Origin: Gyromitra esculenta
Lineage: Eukaryota; Ascomycota; Pezizomycetes; Pezizales; Discinaceae
Assembly: GCA_038503075.1 (NCBI GenBank)
Contig: JBCAML010000021.1
Location: 1 to 64,000, forward strand
Length of the DNA: 64,000 nucleotides
Direction: 5' to 3'
Part shown: piece by piece, positions 1 through 9,564 of the stretch
Layout: every line of letters begins with the position of its first letter
How positions within the stretch are numbered: position 1 is the stretch's first letter
The notes under the pieces: generated by a model
Seen by the model: only the letters and a program-made list of their open reading frames with translations
What the model was told of the DNA's origin: nothing
Database searches by the model: none
Program-made: the position numbers and the translations under genes

Positions 1-70
1 AAACCCTAAACCCTAAACCCTAAACCCTAAACCCTAAACCCTAAACCCTAAACCCTAAACCCTAAACCCA
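1..70. repeat. Telomere repeat array, AAACCCT heptamer
   Basis: Nine perfect tandem copies of the heptamer AAACCCT (TTTAGGG on the other strand) fill positions 1-63. A tenth, imperfect unit AAACCCA follows, and then unique sequence. The orientation is C-rich strand 5' to 3' going inward, as expected for a left chromosome end. TTTAGGG is the classic plant repeat; most filamentous ascomycetes carry TTAGGG. The array begins at the first base of the window, so the true telomere is probably longer than what is shown. Confidence 0.95.
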
Positions 71-289
71 TTTTCGGATTAGGAAGGTGGCACAACCCTT
101 GGCATCTTGGCACGGAAACGGAACGGATGTTATCTCCGAGCCGCCTTGGCGTCTTGGCGTCGGACTTAGCGGAGCCCTCAGGCCAAGATCACGCCTACAC
201 AGCTTGAAATTACCCAAAAGAGTAACCAAACTCTGCCGCCGCTAGTCAATCAAAATTGCATCATCACGTGTCGGCCGAAAGGCCTTCCG

Positions 290-672
290 CCCGGATCCCC
301 CTAAGATCCGGATCCGCCAAGAGTATATATCCCCTCCCGTCTCGCCTAAGCGAGAGTAAGGAAATCGACAAAACAGAGACCTTCAACAACCCACACGGTC
401 TTAGCTTTTCGACTACCCTTCCCGACTCCTTACCGCGACTATTCTCGTGAAACTAACGTTTCCCCTTCACAAAACCTCGACTATTGGAAGTTCTTCACTA
501 ACTTTCGCTCAATCCCTACCTCAACCCTACTGTTATCTTTTACGGTTCATAAGTTAGCAGACTTGACTGCAGTATTGTGTTGCGGATAGCAAGAATATAT
601 AGCGTCAGATTGTTATTCAAAGCCTTCGAGATTTCTGTGCGGTGTTAAGTACCGGTCTTACACTTACCTCTA
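290..672 (+). repeat. Divergent subtelomeric repeat, copy A plus LTR-like tail
   Basis: The stretch from about 340 to 480 resembles the stretch from about 940 to 1145 and, inverted, that at about 5480-5600. Shared words include GACTCCTTACCGCGACTA and AACTAACGTTTCC. The part from about 490 to 672 matches the reverse complement of about 11,830-11,995 at roughly 80% by eye, with TCTTTTACGGTTCATAAG in common. The material is dispersed and decayed, with no credible coding frame. An origin from an old LTR element is an inference. Confidence 0.6.
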
Positions 673-907
673 CGACTCCTTCATCATGACCTCCCGTAGT
701 TCCTAACGGCTTCCTTCATTTAAACTAACGTTTCCCCCCATACAAGCAAACAAAACTCCTCCTTTAAATACCCCGCTTTCCAACCATTATGACTCATGAC
801 CAAAATCACCCAAAAACTAACCGAAACACAAAGACATTATAATCCTTTAACTGAGATTCCGATTACAACCCATGCAATATCCCTGACCCATTTACTTCTT
901 CGTATCC

Positions 908-1150
908 ATGAAATCCGCCCTGAGAGTAGTATATATTCCTGAAAGTCTCAGCTAATTGAGGAGTCAGGAAATCAGACCAAACCTCGTAGACGTTCAACAA
1001 CGCACACGGTCTTTGCTTTCAACTTCCTTCCTGACTCCTTACTGCGACTATACCCAGGAAACTAACGTTTCCCTTCCACATAAGCTTTCAACTTCCTTCC
1101 TGACTCCTTACCCGCGACTATCTTCGGAAACTAATGTTTCCCCTTCACAC
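908..1150 (+). repeat. Divergent subtelomeric repeat, copy B
   Basis: Second copy of the subtelomeric repeat. It shares with copy A the order of a TATATA stretch, GGAAATC, CACACGGTCTT, GACTCCTTA and GAAACTAACGTTTCCC. Inside this copy a shorter unit of about 65 bp, starting TTTCAACTTCCTTCCTGACT, is duplicated in tandem (about 1017-1078 and 1085-1145). No gene is supported here. Confidence 0.6.
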
Positions 1151-1183
1151 ACACTCATCCATGAAAGATGTACAGCTTTGATT

Positions 1184-1650
1184 GAGGTGGTTATATAGCA
1201 GAGGACATATAGCTATGGTCAACAGACTGCTTGAGGTCAATGCCGAAATCAACACCCAACCCTCACCATATTCCTCGTTTACAGCATTAATGGTAGCAGA
1301 AGTCTTGGGGTGGGGCGGGGCGAAATTATTGGCCTCTGCCCCGCCCCGTCGGGGCAATAACTGGCGGTGCCCTGTCGGGGCCCCATCGACTAACATATGT
1401 TAATGCAGGTTAATTGGGCGGAGGATTTACTTTCGCCCCGCCCCGACGGTGTGCACAGACCGCCCCGCCCCAAGACTAACACTAATTAATGGTAGCGGCC
1501 GAAAGGGGGCATATTGATGAGTCAAAATATTTATCAAGGCCGGTGCGAAAATTCACTCCGAAGACCGCCAAAAAAAAGGGGAACATCACAGATAGTAGCT
1601 AAGGAAGGATATAAGAACATAGCCGACAGAATAGCTAAGGCTGGCACTCT
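1184..1650 (+). pseudogene. Ankyrin-repeat gene relic, interrupted by an inserted element
   Basis: From 1184 the frame reads an ankyrin-like helix pair (RGHIAMVNRLLEVNAEIN) and ends in TALMVA at about 1297. The ankyrin pattern resumes in another frame right after the element, as LMVAAERGHIDESKYL from about 1487. The two halves meet at a 12-base direct duplication, so they were once one repeat. Downstream the frame decays, with a basic stretch ending in stops at about 1600-1750. No start, no intact domain and no other exons are visible. It may descend from a gene like the intact ankyrin gene at 3113. Ankyrin identity rests on the G-H and T-A-L spacing; the function of the parent is unknown. 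Confidence 0.6.
1286..1496. mobile_element. GC-rich TIR element with 12-bp direct duplication
   Basis: The 12-base word ATTAATGGTAGC occurs at 1286-1297 and again at 1485-1496. Between them lie 187 bp that are far more GC-rich than the surroundings. Just inside each flank is an inverted copy of AGTCTTGGGGYGGGGCGG (about 1301-1318 and 1459-1476). Further GGGGCGGGGC and CCCCGTCGGGG blocks sit inside. The layout fits a short non-autonomous DNA transposon with target-site duplication. A 12-bp duplication is long for most TIR families; Mutator-like elements make 9-11 bp. No transposase is encoded. Confidence 0.65.
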
Positions 1651-3112
1651 GAAAGATCCCCTCCGTACTGAGAGAGGAGATCGAGAGTGGCGAATTGCGG
1701 TGTTTGTCCTGTATTGGGTAAGTATATATAAGGGGCCATTACCCTAAGGTAAAATATGGGTATTTTATAGGTTTAAAGCTAATTTAGTTACAGGCTGGGG
1801 ATACTCGTTCTATTGGTCCATGGGTTAAATATGGTATAAAACGTATTAGGAGTTCAATATAGGGTAAAATGCTATATATTTAATTATGGGCCAAAGTCTA
1901 TAAGCATTATACATCTATGGTTATACTCTAGAGGTGCGCATAATACATCTAACAAGTCTAGAGGTTCGAGAAGGAGAACTCTAACAAACGATGTCATTTC
2001 ACTATGTCGAAGTTCAATGCCTTTGCGTTATTTAATTTACTTACTAGATCCTAAGGACTATTCGGTCAAGTCAGGTAACTGCTATAAGTCTTGCTCTATA
2101 TGTTTTTCCTTTCTTTCTTAGCCGGGTGATAGGTTAGTAAACCATCTCCCTTAACTCGCACTCCTACGAGAGTCTCAGCGAGTATTCTACGTTGACTGTT
2201 TTTTTTTCTTTGGAGGAGGATGCATCGGAGCAGACTTCAATGGGAGGATCTGTTCTCACGAGTATTGTTATGGTGTAGAGCGTATATCCGTGTAGAGCAA
2301 ACGAAGCGACGCCCTGTCTAGGAGTCGAGGGAAGCCTCCTACCCGCGGCGGACCAAAGAATGGGCCGTATGACAGAGTGTGTTGAACAGATAGATGGACG
2401 ATACGAAGCTGTGATCACGTTCTGGCATATAAAGAAGCATCCTCCACCGTCACTTCCACCCCTTACCCTTACCGCCTGACCTACCACCTTCCCTACCACA
2501 ACATCGCCAATGATATTGTTGGCCCCGCTGATTCTCAATGATTGTCGAACTTCCATTTGTTTTGGTTGTTGGCAGCGGAATCTAGCTATACTTCGCCTAG
2601 ATATCTACAACTACCATGACCATTATACCAATTCCAGACGAACTCGAGACCACTCCTCCACGACCATTCAGATATTCCCGGACATTGGAAGCCATCTCGC
2701 AGTTCTCAAAGAGAGCATGACTTTCTTGGCACCCAGCCACCAAACTCGCGGCTCTGCCAATCCACCATTCTAGAGTTTATTCAATCCCCACTACAACGCT
2801 GGTCTAGCCCCAAGTGTTCTCGGAAAAACAAACCCTGACATCATCCGCTCTATTGTATCCACAGTCTGGCTTGCACCTTCAAACATCCATAGATCCGTAT
2901 ATATCATCCCACAACAAATTCCAATTACGGCTATGGCCAAGGGGGTGGCTGAAATAAAAACGCCACCACCACCAACTAATATCCAACAATCCACGATATA
3001 TTCCTAAACCCTTTACAGACTCCCTATCTATTTACACCGATTCACTTAGCAATAATATCTTTCTCCATTTAATATCTACAAATCCTTCTCTCACCCCCCT
3101 TTACCCCACTCA
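1651..3112. other. Subtelomeric intergenic stretch, no gene supported
   Basis: Several short open frames occur, none with a recognisable motif. A 70-odd-codon open stretch at about 2777-3004 has coding-like composition but no start, domain or partner exon I can join to it. The last 100 bases are pyrimidine-rich and form the likely 5' leader of the gene starting at 3113. Confidence 0.5.
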
Positions 3113-4307
3113 ATGCCTCCCCGCCGGTCATCCCGGATATCTAAGAAACCCACGGCAACCTACAGTTCAACTGCACCCGCTAAGCGCACCCGCACCCGCC
3201 ACACCCGTCTCCGCAGGCTACAAATACCGGTGCTTCTTCCCTCCCCCCCTATAGAAAATGTAAATTAACACCATACAGTCCCCTCCGTCTCCTCCACCTC
3301 CTGTTTTCATCGGCGCTGGCACCCTTCCCCTCTTCTCGTTCCCTCCCAATATCCTCTACCAAATAGCTACAAACCTCAACCTCCCCACCATCCGGTCCCT
3401 CCGCCAAACCCACTCAACTCTCGCCCCTCCCCTCTTCCCACTCCTCTACCCAAATCCATCTAACAGACCTTTTAACCCTCTACAGACCGCCGCCTACACT
3501 GGGGACGTCGCACAAATCCGTACTCTCGTCCAACAAGGCCACAGCCCTACAGTCGGTTTCGGCAATATCTGGGACGTCACTAGTCCCCTCACCATCGCGG
3601 CATTCCGTGGACACACATCAGCACTGAAGGCCCTTCTCGATGCTGGTGGGGCGAGTGTCACACCACTCACGTGGAATCCCTCGTTCGCGCTGGGTGTGAT
3701 TGCCCAGGTTCCGACGTCATGGAATGATGAACTTGCTGTTTTGCTTGTGAGGCGTGGTGCCGTTGTGAGTGGTCGAACGTGGCGGAAGAGGTCGTTACTG
3801 CATTGGCTGGCAGGCTATGGTAACGCGTTTGGCGTGCGATTGTTGTGTGGGCGTGGGGCGGACGTGAAGGGGACTGGTATCATGGGAGAGACGCCGTTGC
3901 ATTCGGCAGTGGAGGGTGGTAGAGCAGAGGTTGTGAGGGCGCTGGTTGGGTTTGGTGCAGATGTTGGCGTGAGGGATTGGGTGGGGAAGTCGTTGCTGCA
4001 TTGGGCGGTGGAGAAGGGAAGTGTGGAGTGTGTGAGGGTTTTGGTGGAGGTCGGGGTAGATGTGGATATGGTAGATAGCAATGGGAGGGCGGTGTTGCAT
4101 TATGTGGAGGAGGGTGAGAGGATGTTGGGTATGGAGGGAGGCAAGGAGGCGATGAGGTTGCTGATGGAGAAAGCAGATATAAGGGTTAGGGATAGGGAGG
4201 GGTGTACAATTGTAGAAAGGGCAGGGAAAGCAGAGAAGATAGGGCTATATAGGCTGATAACGGAGAAGGACCAGGTGGATAAAAAGGGCACCGTCCCTAC
4301 GGCGTGA
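3113..4307 (+). CDS. F-box and ankyrin-repeat protein
   Basis: Two-exon model: 3113-3229 and 3279-4307, joined across a 49-nt GT-AG intron with a TTAAC branch-like site. It gives 381 residues. Residues 1-39 are basic (PRRSSRISKK). After a proline run, residues about 55-95 match the F-box pattern (FPPNILYQIATNLNLPTIRS followed by a Leu/Arg-rich helix). From about 105 to 345 there are five to seven ankyrin units with clear TPL-H-A, GADV and LLHWA motifs. Such proteins usually act as SCF ubiquitin-ligase adaptors: the F-box binds Skp1 and the ankyrins bind the substrate. That role is family knowledge; the substrate is unknown. The ATG at 3113 is chosen because it opens the frame that continues through the intron. 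The gene lies only 3 kb from the telomere. Its second half is G-rich on the coding strand, unlike its C-rich first half. Confidence 0.85.
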
Positions 4308-5479
4308 AAGTGGTTAATATTTAGTGAAAGCTATTGCGAAAATTTACTCTATTCTTGTAGTTTTATATTAATAGAAAGTGCTATCTAGTTGGTATTGAAT
4401 CTGAGAATTATAAGAGTGTTCAATAGGCTGCGGATCCGGGATTGTAGAGAGCGTTTGGATCGTAGAGAGACAATATCAACAAACACGGGTGCACGCCCAA
4501 GCGCATAGGCCAGCGTTTAGATGCGTCCCAAATCTTATGCGTTTATATGTCCTCGTACGTCCAATACTTTGACGCTGCAATACGCTCGTGCGCCCAATAG
4601 TTTTCTCCAATACTCGCACGAATAGCACGGTACGCCCAGCATCAACGTCTGCCTCTGCCCAATCCTTCCGAATCTGAATCCTAGCCCTCCCTCAACTCCG
4701 TGGATCGATCGAGGATCACCTTGGCCTCACCCGCACCTTCCCACCTGCACCTTTCTTATATGTTCCACCCTGCCTCTTGCTTATCCTCCGAGATTCGCTT
4801 CTCTCCTACGTAAGCCCCAGCTAAAGAATTTCACTAACAGGTTCCTAGAAAGTATTCGGCCTCCTCTCGGGCGTCCCTAGATTAGTACATTGTTGGTTGA
4901 TCGCACGGGTAATAAATGCTTCCATGACTTCCGACAGAGAAACGTGACGCTACTTGTGTCCGAAGTGTCTGTTTCTAGACCAAACGATACTGTAGAGTCC
5001 ATGGTAAACAGCCCATATGCGAACAAAGAGGGTAATCTCTTGCGTAATACGTGTTCGACTTACAAAACATGCATAATGGTGCATTAGTAGCCTCTAACCC
5101 TTTCTTCCTTGACGTCCACGTGATCCCAGAGTAGATACCTAATACCTAGACATCCATACACTCCACCATACAGATCCGCCAATAGGGCCTCAATAAAACC
5201 TCTATATACCACTATAAACTCCTAAGAGAGCGCTATGTCTGTTGGTCGGCCACATTGTGTATGATGCTGTTGGATATATTCCATATATCCATAAGCTTCT
5301 TAGCATTCACGTTCCAGAATAGGGAGGTTTCTAGAAAGTCTACGGGGTTCCTTGAGCCGAAGCGATTCGGCGCCCAGAGAACCCTATTCAAAAGATTCTG
5401 TATGGCTCCATTAGGAGTATATAATAGGGGCTCTATGTCCGTCTGTTCATTTAACTTTTTTTTCCGGCTAATAATCATT
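4308..5479. other. Intergenic stretch, no gene supported
   Basis: No open frame here shows a recognisable motif or plausible splice partner. The region between 4430 and 4700 contains several scattered CGCCCA/GCGTACG-like words, but I see no clear repeat unit. Confidence 0.5.
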
Positions 5480-5600
5480 TAAATGAAGGAAGAACGTTAG
5501 TTCTTCGGGTAGGTCGCGGTAAGGAGTCGTAGAGGTAAGAGTGCTAAGACCGTGTGCGATGTTGATGGTCTACGAGGTTTTGTCTGATTTCCTGATGCCA
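5480..5600 (-). repeat. Inverted copy of the subtelomeric repeat
   Basis: Read on the minus strand, this segment matches copies A and B near the telomere. It has GGAAATCAGAC, ACCTCGTAGAC, CACACGGTCTTAGC, GACTCCTTACCGCGAC and AACTAACGTT in the same order. It abuts the 5' end of the membrane-protein fragment that follows, which suggests the repeat's insertion or a recombination event truncated that gene. Confidence 0.65.
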
Positions 5601-5604
5601 GAGC

Positions 5605-5989
5605 CCATCGTCAACTGCACCACATTCAGCCTATACCGCCCATCAAGATCTACCACCGTGTCTATGGGTTCCGGTTATCGTCGTGTACGGGAATCTTAGG
5701 CGTGGTGGTACTCGCCACACAAGCACTGCTTGCGCTCTTGGGGTCGATGTGGCAGCTATACCACGGTAGCATCATCCAGGCATGGGTCTCTATTCCTGAG
5801 TACATCTCACTAGCACTGGGGAGTAATCTAAGTCGGGGGGAGGTTGAGAATACCTGTGCCGGTATAAGGGATAGCGAAACGCTAGGCAAAGTTCTCGGGA
5901 TTAGAGATGTGGGCGGGGAGCATCTAGAGCTTGTTGTTGGCCCATTACCGGAGAAGGCGGGGCCTGTTGAGAGGGGGGAAATGTACTGA
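5605..5989 (+). pseudogene. C-terminal fragment of a fungal integral membrane protein
   Basis: An open frame of about 128 codons ends at a stop at 5987-5989. It contains YHRVYGFRLSSCTGILGVVV, a hydrophobic segment (VVLATQALLALLGSMWQLY), WVSIPEYISLALGS and NTCAGI, followed by GGEHLELV. This order is typical of the C-terminus of large fungal multi-pass proteins of unknown function: a final transmembrane helix, then an 'SIPE...LALGS...NTCAGI' tail. No start codon precedes it in frame. Instead, the upstream sequence is the dispersed repeat at 5480-5600. It is therefore best read as a 5'-truncated relic. The frame itself is still open, so truncation may be recent. An upstream exon beyond the repeat cannot be excluded but none was found. 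Confidence 0.55.
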
Positions 5990-7035
5990 TTCCTGGGTCC
6001 GGGGGCCAATGTAATAAGATATATCTCAAGTAGCGTTTTATCCCAAAACCTGTTAATATGCCGATGATGTTTTTCTAGATATCTATCCCACTAGGGGATA
6101 GATATTCGATTCCTCAATAAACTCCCCTGTCCACCATACATTTTTCTTCAAGCATTTTCGTATCCCATGTCAAATATTCAGGTTCTTTTTGGTATGATCT
6201 CCTCGCTGATGCAGTAATGTAACGTTGGTGAGATGGTGAGAGGAGTGAAAGATCCTGCGCCTTAGGATCCGTTCGGTGGGCGAGACTCTCAGTTAGAATT
6301 AGCCTACATGTGTGTAGCTCTTCCAACCCAACAAGCCCTAGCCCACAGCAGAGTGCTTTCGCTTTTTCTGGTGGTTCCCCACCTAGGGCCAACTAGTACC
6401 GAGCTGTCTCGACCCTTGAGTTAAGGCATGGGCTAGCGTCACGCTGTGAGGTGGTTGGCCGTAACGTCGAACGCTGGTCGCTCCAGTGACGCCGCTAAGA
6501 TGCAGCCATGCGTTAAACAAATACATGCTTGGCCTGTGGTCTACGAGCTACCATCTTCGACTTAGAGTGTGGACTTGGCATTCAAACACGCAATTCACAA
6601 CGAGGTCTCTGTTTGTCGGAGAATTCAGTACGCAACGAACATCTTCATGTATAAACTTAGAAATAGCGAACGGGGCCGGTCTGAGACAACAGGAAGATAT
6701 CACGTCCCCACTAGTTGGAAAGGCGTTGTTGAGCCGTAAGTTAAACCGCCAGACAGAGATCTCAGCTAGTTGTGATACTGTACTCTTCTGCCACCTCGAC
6801 CCGGCCCCGTTCGCTATTTTGAAATCGGAGGGGAGAGGTAAAAATAGCTTTCCATTATTATTTTTTACCCCATCACTCCCTCAATCATCTACTCTACCTA
6901 TTAAAGCACTAAAGCTTTGCTTCAGTTACAAGTAACACCAACCCAGATCTAGGTAACATCTTCTCGCTAGTATCCAGTATCATCCCCATCATTTGTACTC
7001 CGAGGCGCGCTAACAGCCTCACTATAGGAGCTTGA
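5990..7035. other. Intergenic stretch carrying one MITE-like element
   Basis: Apart from the inverted-repeat element at 6661-6820, no gene is supported. Open frames across 6114-6392 and 6486-6935 lack motifs, and the latter runs straight through the element. Confidence 0.5.
6661..6820. mobile_element. MITE-like element, family 1, short TIR copy
   Basis: AAATAGCGAACGGGGCCGG at 6661-6679 is repeated in inverted orientation at 6801-6819. About 120 bp of unrelated sequence lies between and no coding capacity is present. The same terminal core (CGAACGGGGCCGG) bounds another element at 59,214-59,414, so this is a dispersed family. No clear target-site duplication is visible here. Confidence 0.7.
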
Positions 7036-7840
7036 ATGTCTAGCTACCGTGTTACGATTTTACCCAATTACTCTATAACGCTTATCCCCTATCCTCGAAA
7101 GAGTCTATGGGCTCGAATGCCCCAGCTACTCCTTGGGCTTGCCGCCTGGTGCTTGATCATCTACTTCATCGCTCAATACAGAAAATCATCGCTTCCTATC
7201 CCCTCAGGCATGATCTTCTTTCTAGTCATGCTGACAATTTGCAATATTTGGAATACAACTGCCATCTCCACGGATATCGACTGGCTGGATAATGGATATC
7301 CTATCTGCATTCCTGTGTTCTCACTGTATATGGATTTCATATTGGCCTTCATGGTTATAGTTGCTGTCGCGTGTCTATCATCGTGGACCCTTCAGGGGGC
7401 TAAGAATTCCTGTAGGGCAAACATCGAATCGAACAGCAGTGGAAGTAGGGACTGTATATTATCGAAAGCAATGTGGAGCTTTGCTTTAGTATATATACCA
7501 ATCGCTATGTTTTCGCCATACTGTCGACGATTTTAAGTCACGTTATGTAACTTTTGGGTTCTCGGAATATTCGTGGGAAACGAAAGGAGAGCTGATTGCA
7601 AATTTGATGGTCTTCCCATTCCTTTTCAACCTTGTGATCCACTCGACAACAGTCACTAAATTGGAGAAATCCAAACCAGGACGATTCCTTCTCCGACCTA
7701 CCCGGTTCACATGGTTCACAGCCCGGCTCGGGGCACCCTCAATCCGCACTCCGATCGCTGTTCAGAAGTTCGCTCCCTACATAAGCGGGGATAGTACTGT
7801 AATAGTTCTGCAAACCCGTGTTTGGAATACCGTTTGTTGA
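7036..7840 (+). pseudogene. Multi-pass membrane protein with a single frameshift
   Basis: From the ATG at 7036 a 166-codon frame encodes four likely transmembrane helices (for example LLLGLAAWCLIIYFI, IFFLVMLTICNIW and MDFILAFMVIVAVACLSSW). It stops at TAA 7534-7536. Immediately after, another frame reads on as RYVTFGFSEYSWETKGELIA, then the hydrophobic NLMVFPFLFNLVIHS, to a stop at 7838-7840. The two frames differ by one base at a TTTT run (about 7530), so a one-base insertion is the simplest reading. No convincing intron fits between them. I do not recognise the family, so no function is given. A sequencing or assembly error in the homopolymer would make this an intact gene of about 268 residues. 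Confidence 0.5.
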
Positions 7841-8652
7841 GATAAATACGTACCGGGGTAGTAGGAGGTACCACCCAGACGGACAACCGCTACCAACCTA
7901 AATATGGGTCAATTTCGAACCCAACTATTAGCTCAGACAACATCCAAAAAATCTGACAAATTTACTCGTGTGTTTAGATCACCCACAGAGAAAATACACC
8001 CAACTAAACTACCGTATGTTTTCCCAAAATACGACCTGCACCACCCCAAGCTATGCCAAGCATAATGCCAAATGTGGCTAAATTATCGGCATCCTACCAC
8101 TCAGAAATTACTTCAAGAAAGCTATATGAATGATATGTGGTTTATGCAAATCGCAAGTTTTTGATAGGGCCATCTTGACCATAGTTGGTTTGACTTGAGG
8201 CAAACGCAGGTCGTGCCTCGAGAGCATACACGGTACACACTACATATTCTTTCCTGGGGATGATTCTAAAATCTTGGCGCTTTCTGAGAGCTATTATATT
8301 AGAGAGGTGCCTTGGAGTTTACTTTGGAGTTAAGTACGAGAACCAGAAACCAAAAACCAATTATCATTTGCATGCCGCCTGGTCATATATATCTTCTGCG
8401 GCAGCTCGCTTGAGCTGGCTGCGGCTGTGGAGGGTCTTTCAAGATTTGGCCTCGCAACTCTATTATCTAGATTTAGGATTCATCCTGTCATAAATTTCCC
8501 AAATTGCGAGCAAGGGGGCCCTGACTGAGCGAGACACTTGGTTAAAAAAAAAGCCTAGAGTACATTCATATTCTGTCAGCGTAGGCAGAGTTCTTCAGGG
8601 CGTTGATGAATGTAGCGAATTTCCAGCCCATAGTTTTCCGTATGGCTGCTTA
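7841..8652. other. Intergenic stretch, nothing recognised
   Basis: No recognisable open frame, RNA or repeat was seen. A short open frame at 8260-8493 has no motif. Confidence 0.5.
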
Positions 8653-9042
8653 GGGCTCGTTCGGTAAAAAATGGCATCGGAACCTTTGTTTTCTAAAACC
8701 TCTACTTGCCCTTTGCAAAACATCAAATGCTAAAACTACGATCTGAGAAATTTGAGAACTGTTCGACTTTAAGGAGTACAGTTTAGTTGCAAGGAGTACG
8801 AATGTACTCGTGCGGAGGGGGTGACTGGAGTGTTCGGAATGCAAAGGCTGTATTCTCTGATTGCTCCTGAAAAACAGCTCCTGCCTGTTTTTCAAAATAT
8901 CCGTTTGGAGAAGGATTTCTACGTTTCATTTCCTCCAATTCTAGTCAACTGAACACTTTCATAAAACTGCTAACGTAGTTTTCACCATAACCTCAGTTCC
9001 GGCATTCAAAATCTCAGTTTAGCCCTGCAACCGAACACGCCC
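8653..9042. mobile_element. PIF/Harbinger-like non-autonomous element, 390 bp
   Basis: The element opens with GGGCTCGTTCGGT at 8653 and closes with ACCGAACACGCCC at 9042, an imperfect inverted repeat of about 13 bp. Both ends are flanked by TTA (8650-8652 and 9043-9045), the 3-bp target-site duplication typical of PIF/Harbinger transposons. There is no transposase inside, so it would depend on an enzyme supplied elsewhere. Confidence 0.65.
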
Positions 9043-9202
9043 TTAGTCATTTGCAGCTGTGGGCGAGGCTCTTTTTGTGCCGTCCTAACTAAGAATCACA
9101 CCTAACCCATCGATGCATAGAATATCACCTGTAGAACGAACGGTAACAATTGGCTCCCTATCTGGCAAATGTTCAAAGCGGGGGCATTTCACATGCATCT
9201 TA

Positions 9203-9564
9203 CTCGTATTTGAATGACGTTTCCGGATTGAACTGGGTCCGCATGGAGGTACAGACTAGTAGAGCAGTAGCAAGTAGATTCTAACCAACTTGAATCAAGC
9301 AGTGAGTTTCAGTGGAAATAAAAGTGTATTTAGCTTGTACATCAACTCTAAAGGTTCAGAAGAGGTCCAAAATCCCCAATCTCAATAATCTCGACCCAGA
9401 TCTGAGTCACCACAATTTTCATTTCGACTTGGTTGGCTACGTTTTGGGTACCGTGCCGTTCACTTCTAGTCAACTGGTTGAAATCTTTACCGCCCACTGC
9501 TTCTCTACTGGTATGTACCTCCATGCGGACCCAGGCCGTTCCAGGAACGTCATTCAAATACGAG
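9203..9564. repeat. Foldback element with arms of about 85 bp
   Basis: CTCGTATTTGAATGACG at 9203 reappears inverted at about 9548-9564. The match extends inward through TGGGTCCGCATGGAGGTAC (also inverted, near 9520) over arms of about 85 bp at roughly 75% identity by eye. The loop is about 185 bp. A long-armed structure like this is typical of foldback or MITE elements. An apparent 119-codon open frame at 9312-9671 lies across it and is not a gene. Confidence 0.65.

Noticed and set aside
2777..3004. Open stretch with coding-like composition near the telomere
   Set aside because: No start codon, recognisable motif or joinable exon; its length is within chance.
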